64,000 nt of DNA from Diplodia intermedia (taxonomy: Eukaryota; Ascomycota; Dothideomycetes; Botryosphaeriales; Botryosphaeriaceae): contig JAKEKT010000048.1 of assembly GCA_021495925.1 (NCBI GenBank), positions 124,001 through 188,000 of the forward strand. Direction: 5' to 3'. The notes under the pieces were generated by a model. That model had not been told where the DNA came from. It made no database searches and saw only the letters and a program-made list of their open reading frames with translations. Shown here one piece after another: positions 21,651 through 31,634 of this stretch; within the stretch, counting starts at the first letter, position 1, and every line of letters begins with the position of its first letter. Made by a program: the position numbers and the translations under genes.

Positions 21651-22929
21651 GGTCGGTTGGGTGTTTGGGGTTCGGGTTGGTTCGGGGCTTAGTAGACTTA
21701 TTGGGCGGTAGCCGTTTATCACTGCAGTAGTCGGGTTGAAGTATGGGAGTATCAATACAGTGGTATTTTCTCAAACTCGAGCTACACGGTAGCAGACCAA
21801 AGAGTTTGACGTTCCCACAAATGTCTTACATGGAACATGGCATCTATCTCCGTGGGTAGTCGGATCTAATGTCTGCATGTGTTAATGGATTTCTATAGCT
21901 CACGTCCACATTCGGACATTTGCTTGCACTGCCAACGTAGGAGAGATGCGGCATCTTTTATGGATCAGAGAGGGCTCGAACCATTTGCCAGTTCACCGTG
22001 GAACCATAAGAGTGAGCTATAACAGCTCAGACACACGTATGTTTGGGGAATCGAGACAGACATGTGGACGGTTCTGATAATCTTTGGTGTATGTCGCCTT
22101 CCGGTTGAGTCCGGTCCGATGCAGATCAATGACATGCTAATACAGATCGAAACCCCAAGCATACATATTTGCTTGTCTATGCTTGTCCTGTAAAACTTGT
22201 TGATAGTGTCAACATCACGATTTTCACTTTTTGCAGGGTTGGCTCAAGCACCGGCTACAGCTTGACTTGTTGGTAAACAGCCACAACGAGGCGATATACG
22301 CCCATCAAGTGAAACCTAGCACTTAGGCACTGAAATGCTTCTATAACTTGGTCCATGCTAAATATCGAGGAATTTTGTATTGGTAGCTGGAAAAGCAGTT
22401 ATTCGACCCTGGGTGGACATGCACGGATTTTCGAGATCACAGCAATTTACCGAAGAAGTAAATCACGATGTGTTCCGTGAAGACCGCTACACTTTTATTG
22501 GTAGTTCAAGCACATATATGGACGTAGATTGAGCTTCAAAACTGTACCAACGCGTCCAGACATAGGATTCAACAACCCACGGAAGTACTGCATGATATCT
22601 TCAAGCAACATCTCGTCAATAGCTCCGACTGCATTTAACTTGCTACGATACCAAACCAACCGACGCATATTGGTCACTTGCGAGCATTCGTGAATGCTGC
22701 GCCCTTCACGTGTACCCAAAGGACAACGACCACCTGCTCACCCCCCCTTTTTTTATTTTCCCCAACAACGTGGGATCAAATGACAAGGCGATCCATTGTC
22801 AGGTCAAGTGCTTCCACAGACAGCTTTCTGGTAAGGACTATTAAAGAAGATCTTACGGTGCTCATTTCCGGTATCCTCAATTGCAACCAAAACACGGCTT
22901 CACCAACCTTACAGAAACAGTTCACTACC
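21651..22929. other. Gene-free, repeat-like intergenic
   Basis: About 1.3 kb, AT-richer, with diverged pieces that recall the foldback family (ACGTCCACATTCGGACATT near 21902; GGACGTAGATTGAGCTTCAAAA near 22519). No gene recognised. Confidence 0.4.
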
Positions 22930-23298
22930 ATGACCGGGCCCGACAACCAGCAGTCTGGCTTCACTGCCACCTCAAATGATAATGCCACCACCTTCGACAA
23001 ACCCGCCGCCGCCACTTCACTTGCCGACTCTGCCTCCGTCGCTGTCAACGACTTCGACATTGTGGCAGCAACCATCAAGTTCCTCCGCGCCCGCCCACAC
23101 AGTCCCGTTAACCAGAGTCTGACTTACGACCAGTGCAAGGCCATATTCGACGAGCACAAGGTCTTCACCGAAGTCTGCTGTGCGCTCTACAACATGGGTG
23201 CTGTCTTCAACGCCAAGGAATTTGGTTATTGCACATTCAGTAAGCATGCGCTCGCGGATCCGAGGAACAGGTTGCCCCAGTACCCTGACGATGCTTGA
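22930..23298 (+). CDS. Small hypothetical protein
   Basis: A 122-aa frame from an ATG in good context (ACCATGACC). The frame is open further upstream to 22678, but that part is less protein-like. The N-terminal 40 residues are Thr/Ala/Asn-rich and probably disordered. The C-terminal 80 residues look folded (FDIVAATIKFLRARP, LTYDQCKAIFDEHKVF, CCALYNMGAVFN). No family recognised. It stands alone in a repeat-rich stretch, so it may be a lineage-specific gene. Whether it is expressed cannot be judged here. Confidence 0.45.
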   Translation: MTGPDNQQSGFTATSNDNATTFDKPAAATSLADSASVAVNDFDIVAATIKFLRARPHSPVNQSLTYDQCKAIFDEHKVFTEVCCALYNMGAVFNAKEFGYCTFSKHALADPRNRLPQYPDDA

Positions 23299-24148
23299 GG
23301 AGAGTATCGGGTCCCTGCATCAATGAACATGGCTGGCGAAGGGTCAAGACGGATCATTTCTGGTGCGGGATATCGACGCACGGGGCGAAATCACCTCAAG
23401 AAGTTCTCCATGATTTGTTGAATGTATGATGGTTCTTGAAAACCTTATGCGCACAGCATTTGTCAGAAGACACACATCTACGTCCGGATATTTCAGTGAC
23501 TATCCATACCAGTGTGGTGCACTATTTTTCAGGGGCAGATGTGGATGGGCTCAATTCTTTTGCAATCTGCCATGTGCGTATCGGAAGAGAGGTGGGTTTG
23601 ACGCTACTGATGGAATAAAATGTCCAGACTGCCTCACACTTTCGCATACCCTATAGCTCCATGGCTATGTCTTCAACCGTTTTGCACACTCCGTCTGCCT
23701 ACCAACGCTAATTGACAGACGAAGCCATTGTCCTCCGCCGAAGTCCTACCACAATTTTAAAATCCACGCCGATGGGTTCAGCTGCGATCACGGCAGTGTG
23801 ACCCCAAATGGATACATAGAGCACAGTCCTACGACTGATGTCTCCATGTTCGGTGTTCGGGGGGCTTCGAGCGTACGGGAAAGCAGCTGTGTGGATATTG
23901 ACACTTGGCGAAGCAAATCTTCATCAAACGGAGCTCCCGGAGTAACAACTCAACGAATTCCTCTGATCATCACAAGCCTACCCTACCATGTCATTCCTGT
24001 ATCTGGTTTCGTTTCAAGCCATGCGTAGGTATGATACACGCTTCGGTGTGTCCAGAATCCTCTTGCGTCTGAAGAAGTCTTAATAACCGGTATATAAACC
24101 ATAAAATCATTTTTCACTCCATCTGCTTCATAGAAGCTACCAATCCAC
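23299..24148. other. Intergenic with a partial foldback repeat
   Basis: About 850 bp. A family fragment lies at about 23466-23620. TATATAAA at 24091-24098 lies about 55 bp upstream of the following tRNA gene and could assist Pol III initiation. Nothing else recognised. Confidence 0.4.
23466..23620. repeat. Right half of a foldback element
   Basis: Contains CACATCTACGTCCGGATATT and, further on, GGGCTCAATTCTTTTG, the inner and outer right-hand blocks of the family. The left half is not recognisable. Confidence 0.45.
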
Positions 24149-24291
24149 GGTCTTGTGGTCTAGTGGTATGATTCTCGCTTAGGGAACACTCTAAGTTGCT
24201 TGCGAGAGGCCCCGCGTTCGGTAAGCTCATCTGTTCGAACCCAAGTTCGTCAACAACCAACTAACAGTTCCCCAGATCCGCGGCAAGACCC
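24149..24291 (+). tRNA. tRNA-Pro (AGG) with two introns (copy 3)
   Basis: Acceptor stem GGTCTTG (24149-24155) pairs perfectly with CAAGACC (24284-24290), and C24291 is the discriminator. A box TGGTCTAGTGG at 24156-24166. Anticodon stem CTCGC (24174-24178) pairs with GCGAG (24202-24206). Anticodon AGG is at 24181-24183 and G37 at 24184. A 16-nt intron (24185-24200) lies at the canonical 37/38 site, and its CTCTAA can pair with TTAGGG as in other eukaryotic tRNA introns. T stem CCGCG (24212-24216) and TTCG (24217-24220) are followed by a 55-nt insert (24221-24275), then ATC and CGCGG, restoring a standard TTCGATC loop and a perfect stem. A T7 Pol III terminator lies at 24307-24313. The cleanest of the three cases, because its T stem has a different sequence yet still pairs perfectly across the insert. 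Confidence 0.92.
24221..24275 (+). other. Spliceosome-like intron in the T-loop of tRNA-Pro copy 3
   Basis: A 55-nt insert between positions 57 and 58. It begins GTAAGC, has CCAACTAACAG as a branch site and ends CCCCAG, all canonical for fungal mRNA introns. It carries GTTCGAACC at 24233-24241, a B-box match (GWTCRANNC). Confidence 0.85.
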
Positions 24292-25348
24292 TGTGTTATT
24301 ACCTTCTTTTTTTGCTCTTTTGCTGTAGTACATTCCTTCTTCGAAGTTCTGGCATCAAACAGCCGCAATCTCCCTCTTTTGCATTTTTCCTTTCGGTCGA
24401 AGAGGAATGCGCCTTGATGGTACAGAGGACTGCAGTGCTGCCGGGCGTTTTGCACGTCGATACAGAGTCAGTAGGGACTTTATGAAGGCGTGAAAAGGTA
24501 GCGCAGCATGTGGCCCCCGATTTCTTGCTTTTTTGCTCGAAGGAGTTGCCCTTGAGGGCTGAGCCCAGCGTGAGCAGCACCGAGGCAGCACTCCGAGCTC
24601 GGACGAAATACATAGGGCGATAGTAAGATAGAAAGCGCTTGCAACGACGGGGCAGACGTTCAATCAGCCTCGTACGGAAGGGGTTGTGTCGAATGGTGAA
24701 TGGTGGTTGGGCTGGCAGTGCCAAGAGCCTCGCATCTAAATTTCCGCCAACCGCCGAAATCGCATAGCCACAAAGCATCCACGTTTCCTATTAACAGAAA
24801 TGCCGTGCAGATCCCGATCCAAGCCGCGGAGGGTGCAGAGCCCTGCATGCTTCATGCGGGCGGCCCTGGGCCCCCTGGTGCGACATTCGGCATTGATTCG
24901 ACACATTCCAGATGTTTGCTCACCGCAACCGCCCAATGACATCATAACAATATAAAATTCATTCGATTAGAAAACGTCCTCGAGCCCTCATTTTACTCCC
25001 GACGTTGGAAGTTGCTGCCACAGTTACCCCTCGGGGGCATCCTGACCCATATTCCAAGGTCAATCTCGTGTTGCAATATCGCTGCAATCAGGCATGCGGA
25101 GTTGAAGTAGACATTTGGACGCATGTTCGGCAACACGACCATGCCAACGCCCTGACGGTTTCTTCGACTCGCCATGCCTACTGCCGAAGCCGCTGCAATA
25201 TAATGAAAACGACTTCGCGGAATCTGCGGCGCCTCATTGTCGACGTTTTCAAGCATGGGACTGCTACGTCGAGGAAGTCACGGTGCGATAGCCTTACCTG
25301 TAGAAGTGGATGAGCAGGCGAGCCTTTCCTTTCTGCGGTGCTGTGTTG

Positions 25349-25590
25349 TTGTGCCACAGCGGGCTGCAGAATAATCGAACCCACCCATAGCACACCTGTC
25401 TCACAGCGCTATTGCAATACTCACGTCGGCACTTCAATCCAACGTCAGAACGTAGATGTCAGCCTTGAAAGCACACCTACGTCCACAATTTGGACTCAAC
25501 TATCTACGATGGAAACGTGTAGCGTCGTTTCTCTGAAATACCCCATTGCTCGTTGTATGCACACCCGACAAATGGGCACGGAGATTGTAT
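25349..25590. repeat. Palindromic foldback element, degenerate
   Basis: Begins GTGCCACAGCGGGCTGCAG, close to the terminal repeat. The core at about 25429-25508 has ACGTAGATGTCAGCCTTGAAA left and CACACCTACGTCCACAATTTGGA right. Confidence 0.5.
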
Positions 25591-25927
25591 TATGCTTGCG
25601 CGTTGGCTAGCTGTTGTATTGAGCAGGTTCCCAAAAAAAAAGGCTTGAGCCCGTGTCCGTCTTACGGAGACATTGCAACATCTACTTACATAAATAGGGC
25701 CAAGGCACAGCTTGTTGACAGCAGGCGGTGGGCCAAAGATATCTGCTGATGATGATGATGGAAGATCGTTCTACGCTCCTTTCTTCCATATCTCTTAACA
25801 TCGTTCGCAGAACACGCCGCAGCAAAGAAGACTGAAGTCTTTTTTAATCTGCTGTGCTGCAAGGCGCTGACAGAGAATCAAGCCTATGCGTCTCCGCCTT
25901 GTAGATATATTGGGCCATGTTTACCTC

Positions 25928-25975
25928 TGCAGTTGGATTCATTGTCAGGACGTAAATGTGAGTCCTGACGGAGAC
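25928..25975. repeat. Single arm of the foldback family
   Basis: GTTGGATTCATTGTCAGGACG followed by TAAATGTGAG resembles the left arm of the family hairpin. The matching right arm was not found. Confidence 0.35.
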
Positions 25976-26253
25976 GAATTTGTTGTGGTGTTTGATACAG
26001 CTGCTGTCCGACCGGCAGAGCACCCTCCTTCAAAAAGCTAAAGCATCGACAACAATTCGCATGACATGTTTACTATCAGCATCCGGTAGTAAACCTCTCT
26101 CATTTTATTGCCTGTACGTGTCTTTCGCGTCCCGAGAAACGGCCAGCCCACACCACCCCAGTATCGTGGCAAAAAGGGTCTTCACTTCATCACTTTACAC
26201 CACACAGGCAATCGCAGAGGCTCAAAACAAAAGGCAAAAAAGAATGTTCAATG

Positions 26254-26432
26254 GGGCTCAGCCGGGGATCTTATTCAACCGTTAGTTGACTGGTAATTCA
26301 GTAAGGATCGAACTTGGAAACTTACCGAACCCGGGACCTCGCACATTACAAGCATTTCTGTGCTTTCTAGACTTCTAGAGAAGACTGGGAACACCACCCG
26401 AAGCGCGAATCATACCACTAGACCACTGAGCC
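26254..26432 (-). tRNA. tRNA-Pro (CGG) with two introns (copy 2)
   Basis: Minus strand. Acceptor stem GGCTCAG (26432-26426) pairs perfectly with CTGAGCC (26261-26255), and C26254 is the discriminator. Anticodon CGG at 26400-26398, G37 at 26397. A 51-nt intron (26396-26346) lies at the 37/38 site, and the 3' anticodon stem GTGCG is at 26344-26340. T stem CCGGG and TTCG (ending at 26326) are followed by a 56-nt insert (26325-26270), then ATC and CCCGG, giving a standard TTCGATC loop. T6 terminator at 26241-26236. Strongly similar to copy 1 through both introns and about 30 bp of each flank, so the two are recent duplicates. Confidence 0.9.
26270..26325 (-). other. Spliceosome-like intron in the T-loop of tRNA-Pro copy 2
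   Basis: A 56-nt insert between positions 57 and 58. It starts GTAAGT, the ideal 5' splice site, has CAACTAACGG as a branch site and ends AAG, a weaker 3' splice site than in the other copies. It contains the B-box match GTTCGATCC. Confidence 0.8.
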
Positions 26433-27791
26433 GATGAAAGCAGAGTCCAGAAGTGTATCTGGAGTGGCTATTTTGATGTCGGAGCAAGTGGCGGGTAAAA
26501 TAGATGACTTACAAATTTTGCCCGAACCGCCGAAGAAGCCCCACCGGAATTGCACGGCAATGAAAGCGGCAGCTGCGAAGACCATGGGCTTGTTCATCAA
26601 TACCCAAATCAACTAAAAGATAAAGTGATATATGTCGAGGAGGTCCGCATGGAGATCTTGGCCACCTTTGTTTTTCTTAGTCCAACCACATAGGTTTCCG
26701 CCTTTGAAAACTCCACATCGCCCGCAAGTACTGCGAAGAAACACAGGGAGCTCGAATGGAGATAGGCTCGGGGTGCTGTGCAACGCTGGTGAAGATTTTC
26801 GGAGATGAATTCGGAGGTCAACAAATTTGATAATTTGATGAATGCTGGACAGACACTACGAGCGCGAATACGTCTTGCAGATGATAGACACGGCATCGCA
26901 CCGACTTCGCATTGATGGTGTGACGTCTAGTCCTGAGGAGTACCACGTCATAGACTACCGACCTTGTGGGGTGGTGGTCTGCGATAGAATCATAAATATC
27001 GGCGATGAATCAAGATGCACACAAAGTGCAAGAATCATGCTCCACTAATGTCGAAAGAGGCGCCAGCCACCGTTAATCTTGCCACTGTCTGGGCATATGA
27101 CGTAGAGCTGAACACGCCGATCTTATGGCCGGATGCGGGAGCGCTCAGCCATGACTACTACTGCACAGTATGTCAGGCTAGTAGTCTTGCCAGAGCGCCA
27201 AAGCGACTGAAGCGATCTCCTCAAACGCCAAAGCCCGACGCGCCCTCTATGTCTTGCAGGCAGATGCAGCTGGTATCTCAGACCGTCAGTGTCTTCGTAG
27301 TACGAGCTCACATCGGGTTGTGTTGCAACAATCTAGCCAATTGCAGAGGCACTCAGAAGGCTAGCCAGGGCGTCAATGTGCAAGTAAACAGTTGCAAAGC
27401 TGCATAGTCGGATTATGCCACTTGCCCGATAGTATTGTAGTGCAAAGCGGAAGTACATGGCCACGCTTCTATACCAAAAACGAATCGCAACTCGCACGTA
27501 TTTGTTCCCAGACCTCCCCCAACAGCTCGGAATTATCCAAGCCCTTATTCCTAACGCCCGCGTGTGCGCGCCGTGTATGTCCAGCATCGAGTGTAGTCGG
27601 GAGTCGGCTCGAGTCCCGATCGAGATCCCGACTTGATCCAGTCCTGCTGTATGAGGCAGGTACTCCCTCACGCCGACGCGGATCCGAAACGGTGCTGCTA
27701 TTCTTCGCTTCATGCTACGGCGGAGTGAAAGAAGTTGACGTGGGGGCAGCAGTCTAGGTACGTCTGATTCTACCTGACGTTCACATCTAGG
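26433..27791. other. Gene-free intergenic
   Basis: About 1.36 kb. The first 34 bp repeat the flank of tRNA copy 1. Otherwise nothing recognised except a weak family palindrome next to the SET gene. Confidence 0.4.
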
Positions 27792-27806
27792 TCATTGCTC
27801 TAGTTG
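27743..27806. repeat. Weak palindrome of the foldback family
   Basis: TCTAGGTACGTCTGATTCTA opposite CACATCTAGGTCATTGCTCT. A diverged hairpin of the family core size that overlaps the 3' end of the SET-domain gene. Confidence 0.35.
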
Positions 27807-29275
27807 CCCCGAAATGATGTTACGTATTTGATCCCAGCGCTTTTCCAGCGTACTTCTCCTGTCAGAGGGGGAAAGTCCCTGGATGTCCTTCTCCACGGTG
27901 TCGATTTCACGCGCGTATTGCTTCAAAATCTGAACCAGGCGCTCGTCGACACTGTCCCTTTCACGCTCACCATCGTCAAAGCCGTCTGCGAAGCGGCGCC
28001 ACGTGTTTCCAGGCAGCACCAGTGCTCGCAACGCAACCTGGGTGCGATGACAGGTCTGAGACGAGTCGATGGTGAAGTCCCTGGAGCTTGTCAACAACAA
28101 AGGAGAGAGACAGACGGAGGCTTTACCCTAAGAATCCAAGCTCATCCATTGCATCCTTCTTCTCCTGGTAAAGCTTGGGAAGAATGATGTCGTCAAGCTT
28201 GGTCTCATCCCATTTGTTGGAATCGAGAAGGAATCCATCTGTAGTCCATCAGCGGACCTGTGCTTCCGGCCAGGTACGAATTGGAGGGCGCTCACACTCG
28301 ACCAGGAGAAAGTCGTTGCTATGCCGACCGTACGAAAGGAAGACTTCGTCGCCGGGATCTTCCCCAGAGATTAGTTCATCTCGTTCCACACAGGGGGCCA
28401 GGGCTGGTAAATGTGCTCACTATATTCGCGGTTGCAAGTAATGGTGAATCCCTTCATGTCATGGTCCACCGTGCACTCCAATTTCTTAGCAACACCGCCG
28501 TAAAGGGGCCACGGAGCAAGCTGTCACTCACTCCTTCATCGGCATGGTTGAAATACTCCATGAACGGGCACAGCGCCATGCAGTCATCCGGGGCGAGCTT
28601 GCGCCTTTTGACCTGCTGCTTGCCCGTGCGCGTGGTTGTCGGATAGTCCCAGTAGAAAGTTCTCGTATTCACAATCAACCAATAGTAGGTGAACAGATCG
28701 CGACAGTCCCCGCTTGGAAGGTGCGCCCTGAGGGCCCGCCAGTCCTTCTCGAACTTCTCTTGCTGCTTCTCCAAGAGACCTGGTCAAGGTGAGCATCAAC
28801 CCGACAGCCGAGGAATGCCAGCAGCAGCAAGGGTCACGCAGCCCATGAAGAACCAATACAGAGGCATAGACCTACTCTTCGCATGGGCCGGCAACAGCTC
28901 CTTTTCACGTTCCTCCCAGTTCATCGGCATGATTGACTCGAATTCTTCCTTCTTCGGCCACACCGGCTGCCAGATTCGATGCGGCGCATCGGCCTTCCCG
29001 TCCATCAGGGTCAGGTAAGCCGCCAGACGGGCATGGACGGTGGCGTCCTTGGGCAGCTCAACATCTTTGACGTGCTTCGACTCGGTCGTCAACAGCGCTT
29101 TGGCCGGCACGGAGACCAGCAGGTCCCCCTGTTTCAGTGGCTTGGTCGCGAGGACGCCCAGACCTCTCCCGGGCAGCCGAGCAGGCGTCACGCCGTCGAT
29201 AGTGACTCCAAGCTGCTCTCTTGCCCACGAGATGAAGCGCTCGTGTTCCGGCTCCGGCGACGGGATTACTGCCAT
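27792..29275 (-). CDS. SET-domain protein lysine methyltransferase (LSMT/RKM-like)
   Basis: Six exons (29275-28876, 28779-28532, 28475-28421, 28358-28296, 28238-28127, 28080-27792) join in phase into 388 aa. The layout is that of the plant Rubisco LSMT/SETD3/yeast Rkm class: a SET domain split by an inserted helical region, then a C-terminal substrate-binding helical part. Visible marks are LPGRGLGVLATKPLKQGDLL (N-terminal SET strand, about 32-51), FNHADEG (about 210-216), and PGDEVFLSYGRHSNDFLL with the following VEYGF (about 237-259), where the tyrosine lines the active site. These enzymes usually methylate ribosomal proteins, elongation factors or similar; the substrate cannot be told. Divergent from COQ4. 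Confidence 0.85.
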
Positions 29276-29589
29276 TGCGAATGGGAGATGCTGGTGGGGT
29301 GAGTGGTGCTGAGGCCGGCGGTGCTATTGGGTCGAAGTCGGAATCGACGTGGGCTTCTGCTGATCCATGTCCGCGGCAAACCACGAGAATGAGGAATGCA
29401 GAGGTTCAGTGGAAGCCAAGGAATGCAGAACTGCCGGCACAAGTTTAGCGGCCGTGGACAACGACGGCCACTTATTTTTTTTCCTATCGATAAAGCTCGC
29501 GCCAGGTCGAGCCACCATCATCAGACGTCCCACGCTGCGCCTAGCTCTGTCCACCTGAGCTCCCTCTCCTTCCTCCCGACAATGCGACA
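29276..29589. promoter_or_regulatory. Divergent promoter between SET gene and COQ4
   Basis: About 310 bp between two start codons pointing away from each other. Probably shared; no specific element recognised. Confidence 0.4.
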
Positions 29590-30465
29590 ATGGCAGCAAC
29601 ACTGAAGCGCCCGCTCTCCGCGGCAATCCGAGCCTCTCCCTGCGCTCCGCTCCCGCGCGCACTGCCGCTTTGCGCTCATGCCAGCTTCTCCGTGCTCAAC
29701 CGCCCTGCCCCCAACTACCCCGGCCATGTGCCGCTGACGACGATCGAGCGCGGCGCTCTGGCCGTCGGCTCCGCCGTGTGGTCGCTCGTCGACCCTCGCC
29801 GCGGCGACCTCATCGCCGCCCTGGGCGAGGCCACCGCCCAGCCCTACTTCATCTACCGCCTGCGCGACGCCATGCTGCGCGACCCGACGGGCCGACGCAT
29901 CCTGCGGGACCGCCCGCGCATCACCTCCAAGTCGTTGAATGTCGAGTGGCTCCGCACGCTGCCCGAGAACTCCGTCGGCCGCGCCTACGTCGGCTGGCTC
30001 GACCGCGAGGGCGTCAGTCCCGACACCCGCGCTTCGGTGCGCTACATTGACGATGAGGAGTGCGCGTACGTCATGCAGCGCTACCGCGAGTGTCACGACT
30101 TTTATCACGCCCTTTGCGGCCTCCCCGTATTCCGGGAGGGCGAGGTTGCCCTGAAGGCCTTTGAGTTTGCGAACACGCTCCTGCCAATGACTGGCTTGAG
30201 CATCACGGCGGCCCTCACTCTGAAACAGAAGGAACGACGGAGGTTTTGGAATATTTACGGGCCATGGGCGGTTGAGAACGGGCTGAAGGCTAAGGAAGTC
30301 ATCAATGTCTACTGGGAAGAATGTCTTGAGAAAGATGTGGATGAGTTGAGGACAGAATTGGGTATTGAAAAGCCACCGGATCTGAGGGATATCAGACAGC
30401 AAGAAAAAGCGAGGAGAAAGGCGGAGAAGGCTGCCGGCGAAGCAGCTCGCCAGGCCGTTGTTTGA
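29590..30465 (+). CDS. COQ4: Ubiquinone biosynthesis protein COQ4
   Basis: A single exon of 291 aa. The first 40 residues are Arg/Ala/Pro-rich with no acidic residue, a likely mitochondrial presequence. The body matches Coq4: YPGHVPLTTIERGALAVGSA, DPTGRRIL, and the zinc-ligand motif HDFYH (the HDxxH site, about residue 178) followed by the conserved glutamate in REGEV. Coq4 acts in the matrix-side CoQ synthome. It has been linked to oxidative decarboxylation of the ring precursor and is needed for complex stability. The C-terminal tail is Lys/Ala/Glu-rich. Confidence 0.95.
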   Translation: MAATLKRPLSAAIRASPCAPLPRALPLCAHASFSVLNRPAPNYPGHVPLTTIERGALAVGSAVWSLVDPRRGDLIAALGEATAQPYFIYRLRDAMLRDPTGRRILRDRPRITSKSLNVEWLRTLPENSVGRAYVGWLDREGVSPDTRASVRYIDDEECAYVMQRYRECHDFYHALCGLPVFREGEVALKAFEFANTLLPMTGLSITAALTLKQKERRRFWNIYGPWAVENGLKAKEVINVYWEECLEKDVDELRTELGIEKPPDLRDIRQQEKARRKAEKAAGEAARQAVV

Positions 30466-31091
30466 GATTGATTTCAGGCGAGCATACATGAAATTATATC
30501 ATACCATGGCATTGACCATGAAAGTAGGGTGCAAGACTATCCCGCTCCATTTGAAGCTTTTCAGAGCGGGTGACAAAAGAGACTGGGATACACACTCCCT
30601 ACACAGGCAGTGGTATACAAGATTCGGAGGTAAAAGTTTGGAATGCGCACATTTGCGTCCGGATCTTGTATTCATATAAATATGATGATGTAGTATCGGT
30701 GTAAGGCAGGGGCCGGCAGGGTAATTGCTTTGTCGCCCAGTGTCTTGGTATTCGAAAACGACACGCAACAGTGCACGTTCAGCCCCGTATGATGAACACT
30801 GAAGTGTTGTTTGCTGCTGCCTGAAACAATCGTCCGGGAGCAGACGTATGTCAATCAATCGTGAATATGAAGATCAATCTCGCTTCCTGCTACGCGTCGC
30901 TCATCAATTGTGATGTCAGGAAACAACGAAGCAAAGGATCAACCGGTCTTCATTCCGGAGGTTTCGGAAGGGCAGAGCAGACCACGAACCACCAGCACAA
31001 TTATTATCCCACAGCCACAGCTTGAGTCCAACCCAGACGCCGTACCAATGCAGATAGGGTATTCCTCAAATTTTATCCGCATGCAGATGCC
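30466..31091. other. Convergent intergenic with a foldback element
   Basis: About 625 bp between the 3' ends of COQ4 and the PDCD5-like gene. It holds the repeat at 30567-30740. Confidence 0.5.
30567..30740. repeat. Palindromic foldback element
   Basis: Starts GAGCGGGTGACAAAAGAGAC, a terminal-repeat variant. Hairpin core 30607-30675: TATACAAGATTCGGAGG left; CCGGATCTTGTATTCA right. It begins about 100 bp after the COQ4 stop codon. Confidence 0.6.
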
Positions 31092-31634
31092 TTACAAATC
31101 GAGAAGGTCGTCGTCGTCATCCCATCCACCGCGCCTCTGCACGACAATTTTTTCCTGCTGCTTCTCCTCCTGTTCGGACACGGCGCCCAGGAGGTCCTTC
31201 AGCTGCTCCTCAGTAACTTTTTGGCGCAGCTGGCCAGACCGGGCTAGCATAATGAGGCGGTTCTCCATGTCGACCGCACGCGACTCCTTGACCATGCGGA
31301 TGCGGCCCAGACGGTCGGCGGCCTCGGGGAGGAGGATCTGGGAGAGGATGGCCTGGCGGGCTTCAGCCTCGCGGGCACTGGGGTGGTGGTTAGGTCAGGG
31401 TCGAGACGCGTCTTGGGGTAGCGGAGGGGCCAGGGGGCGGCGGGCGGAGCGTACCGTTGCGAGTCTTCCTGCGAGCCTTCTCCGCCACTGCCGGCTTGGG
31501 CGCCGGCGTTCTGCTGGCGGAGCTGGGCCAGGCGGGCCTTGCGAATCTGCAGGCGGCGGTCAGCGCGCGGATTTCAGGGCGGGCGGGCGCGCGGAGGGCC
31601 GGGGCGGCACCTCTTCGAGATCTGCGTCAGACAT
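31092..31634 (-). CDS. PDCD5 / Sdd2 family protein
   Basis: Three exons (31634-31611, 31546-31455, 31377-31092) encode 133 aa. Start MSDADLEE. Then a Gln/Arg helix with RKARLAQLRQQ, a Gly/Ser linker, and the conserved three-helix core (AILSQILLPEAADRLGRIRMV, LIMLARSGQLRQKVTEEQL). It ends in an acidic tail with DDDDDLLDL. This family (human PDCD5 125 aa; yeast Sdd2 145 aa) is small, binds nucleic acid in vitro and, in mammals, associates with the CCT chaperonin. Function in fungi is poorly known. Divergent from SEC2. Confidence 0.92.

Larger units (their letters stand above)
24292..26253. other. Gene-free, repeat-containing intergenic
   Basis: Just under 2 kb with the Pol III terminator of tRNA copy 3, a foldback element near 25350-25590 and a single repeat arm near 25928. 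No credible protein gene on either strand. Confidence 0.45.

Noticed and set aside
24221..24260. Reading the intronic GTTCGAACC as the true T-loop of tRNA copy 3
   Set aside because: The bases around it do not form a five-pair T stem, and the acceptor stem partner would be lost. The downstream halves CGCGG and CAAGACC pair perfectly.
29521..30489. 322-aa open frame antisense to COQ4
   Set aside because: Shadow of a well-supported COQ4 gene caused by high GC at codon third positions; its sequence resembles no protein.
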